A stretch of DNA of 52,042 nucleotides, taken from Filomicrobium sp. Lineage in GTDB: Bacteria > Pseudomonadota > Alphaproteobacteria > Rhizobiales > Hyphomicrobiaceae. The stretch is taken from assembly GCA_029287535.1 (NCBI GenBank), contig JARFQY010000136.1, positions 1 to 52,042 of the forward strand, given 5' to 3'. Of this stretch, positions 25,826-34,181 are shown in pieces; position 1 is the stretch's first letter, and every line of letters begins with the position of its first letter. The notes below the pieces were generated by a model. The model saw only the letters and a list, made by a program, of their open reading frames with translations. It had not been told where the DNA came from and made no database searches. A program made the position numbers and the translations under genes.

Positions 25826-26818
25826 CTATTTGGTGAGGACCTCGACGCGCGCCATCTGATTATCCTCGACCTCGAATTCGCGCTTGAACTCGCGCCCACC
25901 GTTGCGCGCTGTCACCGTGTACGTGCCCGGCGCCAGGATATGTGTCGGTAACGCTCCGACACTTTGCGTTACGACTTTCCCTTCCGGCGTGGCGATGGTC
26001 CATTGGGTTGCAGGCAGAGCCTCGCCCCCTGGCCGGCTCACCAGACCAAGCGTCACTCGCGCAGCGGCATGCGCGATCGCGACTTCGGTGAGCTTGCCAG
26101 CCTCCACCGAGACCTCCGCCTCCACATGCGAATTGGCGCCGCCATATGTTGAGCGCAGAAAGTAGATGCCGGCATTGAGCCGGATGATGATACCGGGGCG
26201 GGCTTTGGCCATGATTTGTCGCCGTTGACCGGACTGATCGGTTTCCGCCAGGTAGATGTCGAAGTTGACCGTTGTGTCAGGCACTCTTTGCTCACCGGCA
26301 TAGGCAGCAAGGCGCAATCCACCAGCATTAAGAACGAATGTCTCTTGCCTGCTTGGACCACTGGTAACCGTGACGCGCTTGGTCAGATACGAACGCCCAT
26401 AAGCGACGTTGACAAGATAGGTTCCCGGTTCAAGCGAAATAGCCGGAGATGGCGACTGCTGTTCGACGAGCAACTTCGGTTTTCCGGTGCCCGGCTTGGG
26501 ATCCGAATAAACGCGCCAGACGAGGCCGCGATTGAGACGCTGCCCATCGTCCGTCAGACGGGCGGACAATACGACGCCCGAGTCGCCGGGTTGTTCGGCA
26601 AGCGCCTCTCGGGCTCTTCGAACAGCTTCGGATTCGCTCTCGGTCGGTTTGCTCTCCGTTGCCCAGCCGTCTTGTGGCGACGGCAGGACCTCTGTGGCCG
26701 GGTCCCAGCCCTGTGCTTCTTGCGCGCTGGCTCCCGGACCTGTCCAAGGAATGAACATCGACGCACCGCTGATGAGCAGCCCGGCAACGAGTACGGCGAT
26801 GGTATTTCTATTGCGCAT
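25826..26818 (-). CDS. Exported beta-sandwich repeat protein, partner of the VWA protein
   Basis: A 330-residue protein with an N-terminal signal anchor (MRNRNTIAVLVAGLLISGAS) and a charged Glu/Ala region, then three repeats of about 85 residues. Each repeat opens with a strand like LVWRVYSD, VNFDIYLA or TQWTIATP and ends with a turn of the form LxPGTYxVxxxxG followed by a basic strand (LEPGTYLVNVAYGRSYL, LNAGIYFLRSTYGGAN, LAPGTYTVTARNGGREF). The same repeat occurs in the upstream VWA protein. The start is ambiguous: ATG 26818 (used) or ATG 26863, which overlaps the VWA stop as ATGA. Function unknown. Confidence 0.7.
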   Translation of the reverse strand: MRNRNTIAVLVAGLLISGASMFIPWTGPGASAQEAQGWDPATEVLPSPQDGWATESKPTESESEAVRRAREALAEQPGDSGVVLSARLTDDGQRLNRGLVWRVYSDPKPGTGKPKLLVEQQSPSPAISLEPGTYLVNVAYGRSYLTKRVTVTSGPSRQETFVLNAGGLRLAAYAGEQRVPDTTVNFDIYLAETDQSGQRRQIMAKARPGIIIRLNAGIYFLRSTYGGANSHVEAEVSVEAGKLTEVAIAHAAARVTLGLVSRPGGEALPATQWTIATPEGKVVTQSVGALPTHILAPGTYTVTARNGGREFKREFEVEDNQMARVEVLTK

Positions 26819-26859
26819 AGGCATCCCGCCAGGAGTTGCGAGCCCGAATGCAATAAGGC

Positions 26860-28821
26860 TCATTGGACGCGAAGCTCGATCGTCTTCGCATCGCCATCCG
26901 CAACGACGAATGCACCTTCCACGGTGCCTTTTCGTGTCTCGCAGCGCACGTTATAGCGCCCCGGGGCTAGCAGGCCTCTGGGCGAGCTTTGTTGCGTCCG
27001 CCAGACAAGCGCCCCGTTCGCATCAAGCACCTCCCAGAACTGCCCGTTGATTGCACGCCCCTGTCCGTCGCTCACCCGCAGCTTCACGTCTCCTGCCAGA
27101 ACACCCAGCGAAACAGACCGGTCTTCACCAGAAGACAGGTCCAGATCCTGAACCGCGCGGACATTGCGCGCACCGATCTCGGCGAGTATGCGGTACCGGC
27201 CTGGAGGAACGACAAACTGAGGATTTCGCATACTGCTGCGTGCAACGACGCTCAACGGGTCGCGTGAAAACAACTTGTAGACAACCGGCCGCTGAGTTGC
27301 GTCCGAACCTTCGGGAAAACTCGCTTCGACATTGATCCGCGCCAGATCGAGGTTGAGCGATCTGCTAACGCTGCTGCCGGCACCAAGTGCGACCCGGCCG
27401 CTGGCGACCGCGAGACCGGACTTGACCTGGATGTAATAGGTTCCCGCCGGCAGCCGGAACACGGGCGCCGGCGCGGTTGAGCGAGCCACGATCCGGCGTC
27501 CCCCTGGTTTGTCGGGATCGTCAACCAAGACCGTGTACTCATAAGTGCCAGGCGATACCCCGCCCGCGAGCGCGCTGGCGGACAGCCTCAGCTCGCTGAC
27601 GCGCAATGCAAAGGAAACGTCCTGCCGGGCTCCTGCCGAGACCTTGACGGTTTTCTTGGCCGAAAGGGTCCCGGCCTCGGCGGTGATGTCGTAGCTTCCC
27701 ACCGGGAGGATGAGCTCGCTTTGGCGATACGGGCTGACAATGAGCGGCGCAGCTCCCTCGGCGCCGGCTTTCGTGACCGTATACACAATTGGAATTTCTG
27801 GCGCTGGCCCGTCCACCGATAGTTTGACGAGACCAGCGTTGAACACCGCCTTGACGAAGGTTGGTCCCTTCTCCGCAACAGTCACCTTTGCGGTGTAATT
27901 TGCGCGCCCGAACGACGCATCGATCCAATAGGTTCCCGCTGTCATGGGCGCGGCAAAGCGCGGCTCCAAAACATCGAGCACCGGTAATGCCGCGGCGTCG
28001 GGTGCGCTCCCGCCCTTGAAGACCCGCCAGCGTACCGGCTTGTCGACGACGCCGTCAGCCTTGCCGAGCGCCGCGTCCAACACGATCTGAGGTGGCCCAT
28101 TGGGGTCAAAGCGGCGCAGGGGGCGCTTGGCGACGCCGGGCTTCCGTTTCAACTTGGGTTCTTTGATGCCGCGCATCGCGAGCTTTACTGCCCCAGCGAC
28201 GGCTGCCTCCGCGTCTTGTGCTGAGACTGCTGGAAAGAACCGGCCTTTCGTGGCTTTGGAGATGCAAGCGATCGATCGCGCGGGCCGGGCAAGCCCCAGT
28301 CCCACTGTGTGGATCCTTAGCAGTGGCCGTTCGGCCGCGAGTTGGGCTGCAGCGGAGCAGGGGTCCCGCCCGCAATTATCGGGGCCGTCGATCAACAGCA
28401 CCATTGTCGATTTCTTGCCTGGTTCGAACAGGTCAAGGCTCTCCTCCAAGGCTGCCGCGATCGGCCCCTTGCTACGCGGGCTCACCTCGTTCAGTGGAGC
28501 GAGCGTTTGCGCGACGGGACGGACTGCTGGAGGGGATTCAACCTTGATGCGCGAGCAGCCGGGCCCGAACGTGACGAGACCCGTCTTTACACGCGAGCGC
28601 GGCGCCGGCAGGTACTTTTCCAAAGCCGCATACGCGGTCTCGAACTTATTGCCGCTTCCGCCGGGCAGTTCACCCCACATTGAGCCGGACGCATCAAGCA
28701 CGACCAATATCGTGCTGCTTGCCTGCTGCGCGGCCACTGGTGGGACAGGCATCGCGTAGATGATCGCGCAGAATGCCCCAAGTAAGGTCAAACCAATTCC
28801 GCTTGCCCAGTTTTTCAACAA
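26860..28821 (-). CDS. von Willebrand factor A domain protein with five beta-sandwich repeats
   Basis: A 653-residue exported protein. Residues 1-32 form a signal peptide; a VWA domain follows with the metal-site motif DASGS at 43-47, the Thr in LVTFGPG and the Asp in VLLIDGPDNCGRDPC. From about residue 250 come five repeats with turns AGTYWIDASFGRANY, VGSYDITAEAGTLSA, AGTYYIQVKSGLAVA, PGRYRILAEIGARNV and PGRYNVRCETRKGTV. Such domains commonly bind protein ligands through a divalent cation. The start is TTG 28821 with GGAG 7 bases upstream. The stop overlaps an ATG of the downstream gene, so the two form an operon. Confidence 0.85.
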   Translation of the reverse strand: MLKNWASGIGLTLLGAFCAIIYAMPVPPVAAQQASSTILVVLDASGSMWGELPGGSGNKFETAYAALEKYLPAPRSRVKTGLVTFGPGCSRIKVESPPAVRPVAQTLAPLNEVSPRSKGPIAAALEESLDLFEPGKKSTMVLLIDGPDNCGRDPCSAAAQLAAERPLLRIHTVGLGLARPARSIACISKATKGRFFPAVSAQDAEAAVAGAVKLAMRGIKEPKLKRKPGVAKRPLRRFDPNGPPQIVLDAALGKADGVVDKPVRWRVFKGGSAPDAAALPVLDVLEPRFAAPMTAGTYWIDASFGRANYTAKVTVAEKGPTFVKAVFNAGLVKLSVDGPAPEIPIVYTVTKAGAEGAAPLIVSPYRQSELILPVGSYDITAEAGTLSAKKTVKVSAGARQDVSFALRVSELRLSASALAGGVSPGTYEYTVLVDDPDKPGGRRIVARSTAPAPVFRLPAGTYYIQVKSGLAVASGRVALGAGSSVSRSLNLDLARINVEASFPEGSDATQRPVVYKLFSRDPLSVVARSSMRNPQFVVPPGRYRILAEIGARNVRAVQDLDLSSGEDRSVSLGVLAGDVKLRVSDGQGRAINGQFWEVLDANGALVWRTQQSSPRGLLAPGRYNVRCETRKGTVEGAFVVADGDAKTIELRVQ

Positions 28822-28937
28822 AACCGCTCTCCCAGACGTTCATTCCGCCGACCACTTCGCCGCGACAGAATCCGCAATTTGAAATATACCGAAGTGCGCA
28901 CCAATGCCATCCTGGCCATCGAACCCACCGGATACGC

Positions 28938-29516
28938 ATGACAACGAACGAAACGCTAACATTACTCGCCAATCGCCGTTCCCTGAAGCCGACGATGTTC
29001 GCAGAACAGGGGCCAACGAACCAGGAACTCGAGCAGATACTGACGATCGCGGCCCGCGTTCCTGACCATAAAAAGCTCAATCCGTGGCGATTTATCGTCT
29101 TTGCCGGCGAAGCCCGTGGGCAAGCTGGGGAACTGTTCGCCAAAGCTTGCCTGGCGGAAGATAAGCAGGCTCCTTCCGAAATACGCCTGAACACCGAGCG
29201 AGAACGGTTCTTGCGCGCTCCGGTTGTGGTTGCCGTCATCAGCCGCAGTGTCCAAAAGCCCGGCGTTCCTGAAATAGAACAGATTCTTTCCACCGGAGCC
29301 GCGGCTTTCAATCTTTGCCTGGCCGCCAATGCTCTGGGTTACGGCACATGCTGGATCACGGAGTGGATTGCCTACTCGCCGACGGTTCGGGAAGGATTGG
29401 GTCTGGCTGAGGGCGAACGGATCGCCGGGTTCGTGTACATCGGTCGCGCGGCTGAGCGTCAGGAAGACCGGCCGCGCCCGGAGCTTCAGAACATCGTTTC
29501 ATACTGGAAGGGCTAA
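28938..29516 (+). CDS. Nitroreductase family protein
   Basis: A 192-residue FMN-dependent oxidoreductase of the nitroreductase superfamily. Evidence: NRRSLKPTMFAEQGPTNQEL at the N-terminus with the FMN-phosphate Arg, PDHKKLNPWRFIVFAGEAR, and STGAAAFNLCLAANALGYGTCWIT, the long helix and turn that contact FMN. It resembles the short YdjA-like members; NAD(P)H-linked reduction of quinones or nitro compounds is expected. ATG 28938 is chosen, as earlier in-frame Mets precede no conserved sequence. It is divergent from the VWA gene and converges on NAD kinase. Confidence 0.87.
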   Translation: MTTNETLTLLANRRSLKPTMFAEQGPTNQELEQILTIAARVPDHKKLNPWRFIVFAGEARGQAGELFAKACLAEDKQAPSEIRLNTERERFLRAPVVVAVISRSVQKPGVPEIEQILSTGAAAFNLCLAANALGYGTCWITEWIAYSPTVREGLGLAEGERIAGFVYIGRAAERQEDRPRPELQNIVSYWKG

Positions 29517-29541
29517 GTGACAATCTGGTTTGTACGCCAAT

Positions 29542-30324
29542 TTAGTACTGGAACTGTTCAAGCAGAATGCGCTCATCAAGGTCGTGTCCGGCGTTGAACA
29601 TCATCAACAACTCGACCTCATTGTCTTGCTGCACATCGACCCGCATGACGTCGCGGATTTCATAGTGATCCCCGGCAGCGCTGACCGGCCGCTTGAATGG
29701 CTCAAGCACCTCGAATGAGATTTTGGCTGTGTTGGGGAGCAAGGCTCCCCGCCAGCGCCTGGGTCTGAAAGGACTGATCGGGGTCAAAGCAAGCAACGGC
29801 GCATTGATTGGAAGAATGGGGCCATGCGCCGAGAGGTTGTAGGCCGTCGACCCGGCTGGAGTTGCCACCAGGGCGCCATCGCAGATCATTTCCGGCATCC
29901 GCGCTCTGGAATCGACGCTGATGCAGAGCTTGGCGGCCTGATACCGCTCGCGAAAAAGCGACACCTCGTTGACCGCGAGCCGGCGGTGCGGTTCACCGCT
30001 ACGGTCGACCGCCGTCATTGCCAATGGGTGAATCCGCGAGATATGGGCGCTGTTGAGCCTCTCCATGAGGTCGTCTTCGGTGTACTCGTTCATTAGAAAG
30101 CCCACCGAACCGCGATTCATCCCATAGATGGGAATGCGGTCGTGCATATGCGCGTGCAGCGTTTGCAGCATCAAGCCGTCGCCGCCCAGCGCGACGATCG
30201 CATCAGCGTGTTCTGGAGCTGCGTTTCCGTAACGGTGGGCCAGCCTTCGCAACGCTGCACGGGCCTCTGGTACCGAGGAGGCGACGAACGCGATGGACTC
30301 GAAATGCTTGGTTGGTTCGGCCAT
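29542..30324 (-). CDS. nadK: NAD kinase
   Basis: A 260-residue enzyme that phosphorylates NAD to NADP with ATP or polyphosphate, cytoplasmic and usually essential. Visible: [11 protein letters not shown] with the catalytic GGDG motif, [12 protein letters not shown], and the NAD-binding block [23 protein letters not shown]. This matches the shorter alphaproteobacterial NadK. ATG 30324 is used; a longer in-frame extension to 30426 is unconserved and would overlap the divergent cutA promoter. Starts of nadK and cutA are 41 bases apart. Confidence 0.93.
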   Translation of the reverse strand: MAEPTKHFESIAFVASSVPEARAALRRLAHRYGNAAPEHADAIVALGGDGLMLQTLHAHMHDRIPIYGMNRGSVGFLMNEYTEDDLMERLNSAHISRIHPLAMTAVDRSGEPHRRLAVNEVSLFRERYQAAKLCISVDSRARMPEMICDGALVATPAGSTAYNLSAHGPILPINAPLLALTPISPFRPRRWRGALLPNTAKISFEVLEPFKRPVSAAGDHYEIRDVMRVDVQQDNEVELLMMFNAGHDLDERILLEQFQY

Positions 30325-30365
30325 GCTACAGTCCAATGTGACCTGAGTTTTGGAGGCGTTTGCCG

Positions 30366-30695
30366 TTGGACCGGAACAATACCCCGATCTTTGTCTACAC
30401 GACATGGCCGGACATCTCATCCGCAAAGCGCGTTGGAGGTGAACTTGTCGCCGCTAGTCTTGCGGCCTGCGTCAACATCATGCCCGGCATGATCTCGATC
30501 TACCGCTGGGAGGGCCAACAGGAAACCGGCGAAGAAGTGGTGATGATCATCAAGACCAGGGTTGGGCAGGTCGAAGCTGTGATCAAAGAAGTTGAGGCCC
30601 AGCACCCTCACGAGACGCCGGCAGTGATGAGCTGGCCAGCAACGGGAGGATCGACGGGTTACCTGGAGTGGGTCACGCAAATGACGTCTAAGTAA
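30366..30695 (+). CDS. cutA: Divalent cation tolerance protein CutA
   Basis: A 109-residue CutA1 protein, a trimeric ferredoxin-like fold related to PII. The family core is clear: [38 protein letters not shown] and the [17 protein letters not shown] block. A role in copper tolerance is traditional, but the molecular function is unsettled. A TTG at 30366 is 9 bases downstream of GGAGG; another TTG at 30360 is closer (3 bases) and less likely. It is divergent from nadK. Confidence 0.92.
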   Translation: MDRNNTPIFVYTTWPDISSAKRVGGELVAASLAACVNIMPGMISIYRWEGQQETGEEVVMIIKTRVGQVEAVIKEVEAQHPHETPAVMSWPATGGSTGYLEWVTQMTSK

Positions 30696-30800
30696 CGCAA
30701 ATGACGCGCGACCTGGTACGGCAAAGACCAGTCCGCCAAGATGTGCGAGCAGCGCCGGGAGGCGCGTCAAGCGAGACCGGGAGGCCTCGCGTGGAGAATA

Positions 30801-31871
30801 TCAATCGAAACCGTCACCGAACGCCTGGCGGATAAGGGCGCGGCGACGTGCGCGCTGCCGGGCCTTGCTTGAATACCGGCGTGCCTTTCTGGAAGCCTTA
30901 CGCTTCGCAGTCGCTCTGGAGCGATACCCGTTGTTCGAACGCGCTGGCTTTCGCACGCTGGGCTGCTCGCTTGGGTCCACCCCGGCAACAGGTGCAGGTG
31001 CCCCGTACGTTAACGGTGGTGCGGCTGAGATCCCAGGCGCTGGATAACGGGCGTCGACGCTGCTCGGTACCGGTCCGCCGACGGCCATCCTGCCATCCAG
31101 GGGCGGGCGCGGTTGGCCGGTGGTTGGGTCAAGTTGTCCATCAACGGCGGCAAGCCGCCCGTCATCGCGGACGAGCCGCGCGTTGGGAACACCAACCACG
31201 CCGTTGGATTTGGGCCTCTGCGCGGTAATGGCATAAGGCAGGCAACGACCGTTCGAGGACTTGGTATAGCCTTCGCGACAGGGCCTGCCGCAGACGACGC
31301 CCTTTTGAGCGCGCAGCAGCTGCAGCATGAATTGGTCAGGCTGGTTGGTTGGCAGGCCCGAGTTTACATTCTGCAAAAAGGCTCGGACGGCGTATTTCGA
31401 ACCCGCTCCCCACGAGCCGTCCAGCCGCCCGCTATAGCATCCAACCCGTCTTAGCTCGGTTTGGATATCCCGAACCAGTCGCCAGCGCTGGGCACCACTC
31501 AATTCACGCCCGTCAAGCGACCGGCTGCGTCCCGTTGCGGTGGAGCCCGGCCGGCGAACAACCGTGGGTTCCCAGCCGTTGGAATGAACGAGTTTCGGCG
31601 CTGAGTTGAGGATTGGAGACGCGGGGGGTGTGATCGTCTTAATCTTTGTTCCCTGTTCGGACGGGTCCGCTGCGGCCATGCGTTGTCCGAATGAGAAGCT
31701 CCGCTCGCTCGCCTGAAGCGAATGCACATCGGTTGCATCATGCGAGGCCGGCGTCAGAATCCGCGCGACTTTTCCGATGTGTACGTGCTTCTCGAGCGTG
31801 TCGGGGTAGTAAGCGTGGGCTCCTATGCCTAGCCCTAGGAGCAAAAGCAACAGACCAGTCAGACTCCGCAT
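30801..31871 (-). CDS. Exported peptidoglycan-binding-domain protein with basic C-terminus
   Basis: A 356-residue protein. Residues 1-20 are a signal peptide (MRSLTGLLLLLLGLGIGAHA). A peptidoglycan-binding-type domain lies around residues 128-175 (LVRDIQTELRRVGCYSGRLD, GSWGAGSKYAVRAFLQNVNS). It is followed by a Cys-containing VVCGRPCREGYTKSSNGRC, a Pro/Gly-rich stretch and a strongly basic tail (ATAKRKASRKARRYSSKARQ). Likely it binds the cell wall and, through the tail, an anionic polymer (inference). ATG 31871 has AGGGG 9 bases upstream. Confidence 0.8.
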   Translation of the reverse strand: MRSLTGLLLLLLGLGIGAHAYYPDTLEKHVHIGKVARILTPASHDATDVHSLQASERSFSFGQRMAAADPSEQGTKIKTITPPASPILNSAPKLVHSNGWEPTVVRRPGSTATGRSRSLDGRELSGAQRWRLVRDIQTELRRVGCYSGRLDGSWGAGSKYAVRAFLQNVNSGLPTNQPDQFMLQLLRAQKGVVCGRPCREGYTKSSNGRCLPYAITAQRPKSNGVVGVPNARLVRDDGRLAAVDGQLDPTTGQPRPPLDGRMAVGGPVPSSVDARYPAPGISAAPPLTYGAPAPVAGVDPSEQPSVRKPARSNNGYRSRATAKRKASRKARRYSSKARQRARRRALIRQAFGDGFD

Positions 31872-32749
31872 AACACTAAACCCCTGTGCACTCAGGTCCG
31901 TTGTCGAACCAGCACATGTCTGACGACCAGATCACGCGACTGGCCAGTTCCGTCCATGTTGAACGGCAATCATAAGCCAACCAAGTCATCCGGTTATCGA
32001 ATACTTAAACTCAACTCGACTAAAACTCTCTCTATATTCATCACCTTACCGCCTCGAAGCACGGCCAGCAACCGTCGTTACAACCAATAACAAAATGTTA
32101 CCGCGGCGTGATTAAGGGCGTCGTAGGGAATGATTGTGGCGATGCCGGTACACATCAGCAACGAAGCGCAGCTCCACCAGCATTGTTGCAACAAAGAAAC
32201 GCCCCGACAGGAACCGAGACGCCAAAAGTCCACATACCTCATCTATGAGTCTGAAGTGGATAACCCTACCACCTGTTGTGGATACCCAGTGTTCAAGCCG
32301 CGTTGCGCAAATGATGAGTCACCCTTCAGAACGGCAATCCTGCGATTCATCCGGCGTCGGCCGATTCTTGCTAAATCGTTACTAGTGGGCTGATTCTTAT
32401 GCGCGAATCGCATACCTTATTGAATGAGAGGGTAGAGTACCGCGTAGATTTTACGACAGCCTGCAAGACTTAACGAGTTCTCCACAGCGACAAAGTGAGC
32501 GGCACTAGCTCCTGTGGAATTCGTATAGGTTTTGGCGGGCTAGCCAACTGGCTGCGTCGTCTTGATCACACTTTGCGCCTTTGCCGGGACCATTTGGGGA
32601 TGGGTCCGGAAGCTCATGGAGGAGCAAAAGTCTGGGATCGAAAGGCGGGGCATTTTTGCGCTGGTTGGAACGGCCTGTTCGCCCCTCGGCAGGTCTAGTG
32701 CACAGGCTGGATTTGTAGCGTTGTGCCAGCTCATTTGAGGGAGAGGGCA
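31872..32749. other. Long AT-richer non-coding region with DnaA-box-like motifs
   Basis: Nearly 880 bases with no convincing gene. It contains three sequences that match the DnaA box TTATCCACA at eight of nine positions: 32255-32263 and 32277-32285 (same orientation, 22 bases apart) and 32478-32486 on the opposite strand. A short possible ORF precedes the gene at 32750. Promoters for both flanking genes must lie here. Confidence 0.45.
32562..32738 (+). CDS. Possible short membrane protein just upstream of the primase-tail protein
   Basis: A TTG-initiated frame of 58 codons ends 11 bases before the ATG at 32750. The peptide would start MITLCAFAGTIWGWVRKLME, a hydrophobic helix followed by a charged segment, and ends ALCQLI. 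There is no clear Shine-Dalgarno, and the only start is TTG. It may be a leader peptide coupled to the next gene or chance. Confidence 0.25.
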   Translation: MITLCAFAGTIWGWVRKLMEEQKSGIERRGIFALVGTACSPLGRSSAQAGFVALCQLI

Positions 32750-33976
32750 ATGAGACATGCTCTAGGCGTACTAGGTATTCTGGCGGCCGGCGTACTACTC
32801 GTCGTGTCGGCGGCCATGAACTACCGATTTGGGTTGAGTCTCGGGAAAACCGAGTTTGACGGACAGATCTACGGGGTGGCTAGCGCGGCAGCCGACTGTA
32901 TGAAAGCTCTGGTTCCGTTTTTCTTATTCGCCGCAATCAAGAATAGGGCGTGGAGCCAAGCGGCCGCGTCCATGTTGGTCTGGACCGTGGTCATGGCATA
33001 TTCCTTGACCTCTGCCTTCGGCCACGCTGCGCTGAACCGCTTTGATGTGGCGGGACAGCGGACCCACGACTCGAATGTCTACAAAGAGGCCCAAGCTGAT
33101 TTGGCCAGTGCCCGGGAGCAATTAAGTTGGCTTCCTCAGCACCGACCAATCATGGCCGTCAAGGCAGAGATCGAGGGATTGAAGGGAAGCAGGCGCTGGC
33201 GCACCACTAAAGCGTGTACAGATGCGACGATCAGGAAAAGTATCGCCTTCTGTGACAGTTATCGCGCTTCGGTTGCCGAGCTTGCTTCAGCAGAGAAGGC
33301 CGCCGCGCTCGACGCGCGGATTGTCAAGGCGCAAACGACGCTCGCCAGTTTTGATGGCGGCACCGTCAACACACAAGCTGACCCGCAGGCTGCGGTTCTG
33401 GCCAAGTTGACGGGCGTCGATCTTGAGAACATTCAGCTCGCGATGACGGTGTTCATCGCCCTGCTGCTCGAGATCGGTTCTGCCTTTGGCATGTACATCG
33501 CCTTCTCGCAGTGGCGCATCTATGAACGCCACACGCCGGCCGCGCCATCCATGGCGTCGGTCAGCACCGCTGCGGCAGCGGTGGCGGCACCTGAGGCTCC
33601 TCAGGTTCCCGTTGCGATAGAAAGGCCGCGTTCTGGCGCAAATGATAATCCGACTGAACCGGAGAAAATATCAGTCGCGCCTACACGCCTCGTTGCTCCC
33701 GAAAATGACGTGGAGCGGTTCTACAAGGAAAAAGTTGAGACACAAGATGGATCTAGCCTTACTGCAACAACGCTGTATGAAGACTATTGTGCTTGGTGTG
33801 AAGTACAAGAAAAGGAACCTCTAGCACTTCCAACATTTGGTCGGGAGTTCGGTGAGTTGGGAGTTCAAAAAGCAAAAATTGCAGGACGGGTACGGTACAT
33901 CGGTATCGCACTAAAATCCGAAGTAGGACTGAAGGAGGATAAGAACGCGCCCGCCTTCAGTGTTAAGGCCGCCTGA
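32750..33976 (+). CDS. Membrane protein with phage-primase-type C-terminal domain
   Basis: A 408-residue protein. There are four likely membrane helices: residues about 4-24 (LGVLGILAAGVLLVVSAAMN), 48-65 (DCMKALVPFFLFAAI), 68-90 and 231-257 (IQLAMTVFIALLLEIGSAFG). An Ala-rich coiled stretch lies between helices 3 and 4. After an Ala/Pro linker, residues about 335-395 (LYEDYCAWCEVQEKEPLALP, FGREFGELGVQKAKI, GRVRYIGIAL) resemble the winged-helix tail of P4-type phage and plasmid primases. No primase or helicase domain is present. ATG 32750 has GAGGGAGAGGG upstream. Function unknown. Confidence 0.7.
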   Translation: MRHALGVLGILAAGVLLVVSAAMNYRFGLSLGKTEFDGQIYGVASAAADCMKALVPFFLFAAIKNRAWSQAAASMLVWTVVMAYSLTSAFGHAALNRFDVAGQRTHDSNVYKEAQADLASAREQLSWLPQHRPIMAVKAEIEGLKGSRRWRTTKACTDATIRKSIAFCDSYRASVAELASAEKAAALDARIVKAQTTLASFDGGTVNTQADPQAAVLAKLTGVDLENIQLAMTVFIALLLEIGSAFGMYIAFSQWRIYERHTPAAPSMASVSTAAAAVAAPEAPQVPVAIERPRSGANDNPTEPEKISVAPTRLVAPENDVERFYKEKVETQDGSSLTATTLYEDYCAWCEVQEKEPLALPTFGREFGELGVQKAKIAGRVRYIGIALKSEVGLKEDKNAPAFSVKAA

Positions 33977-33994
33977 TCAAACTCAGGCTACGCG

Positions 33995-34022
33995 AAAGGC
34001 CCCGCAAGGGGCCTTTTGTTTT
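33995..34022 (+). terminator. Strong rho-independent terminator
   Basis: AAAGGCCCC (33995-34003), loop GCAA and GGGGCCTTT (34008-34016) form a 9-bp stem followed by TGTTTT. It lies 19 bases after the stop of the gene at 32750-33976 and should end that transcript. Confidence 0.9.
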
Positions 34023-34049
34023 GCCAACACCGGCTTGCCGAGTGTTGGC
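34023..34049. repeat. Extended hairpin between two terminators
   Basis: GCCAACAC (34023-34030) and GTGTTGGC (34042-34049) pair, and the loop adds CGG/CCG pairs with one bulged A, giving about an 11-bp stem. It is not followed by a T-run. Confidence 0.55.
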
Positions 34050-34082
34050 CAAGAAAACCCAAGACTAGAGAATTAAAGAAAA

Positions 34083-34116
34083 GGGCGGCTCTTGGAGCCG
34101 CCCTCTTTTCTTTTTT
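34083..34116. terminator. Strong, probably bidirectional terminator
   Basis: GGGCGGCTC (34083-34091), loop TTG and GAGCCGCCC (34095-34103) form a perfect 9-bp stem. An A-rich run precedes it (AAAGAAAA) and TCTTTTCTTTTTT follows, so it can terminate transcription from both sides, including from the convergent TadG-like gene. Confidence 0.85.
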
Positions 34117-34181
34117 GCTGCTGACCGAGGTATCAAGATGCGTACGATAGGCCAGCCTTGGTAGGCTAGAAAAAGCGCAGC

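Noticed and set aside
32130-32393. A plus-strand frame in the non-coding stretch
   Set aside because: Cys-rich but unlike any protein, no RBS; overlaps DnaA-box-like motifs.
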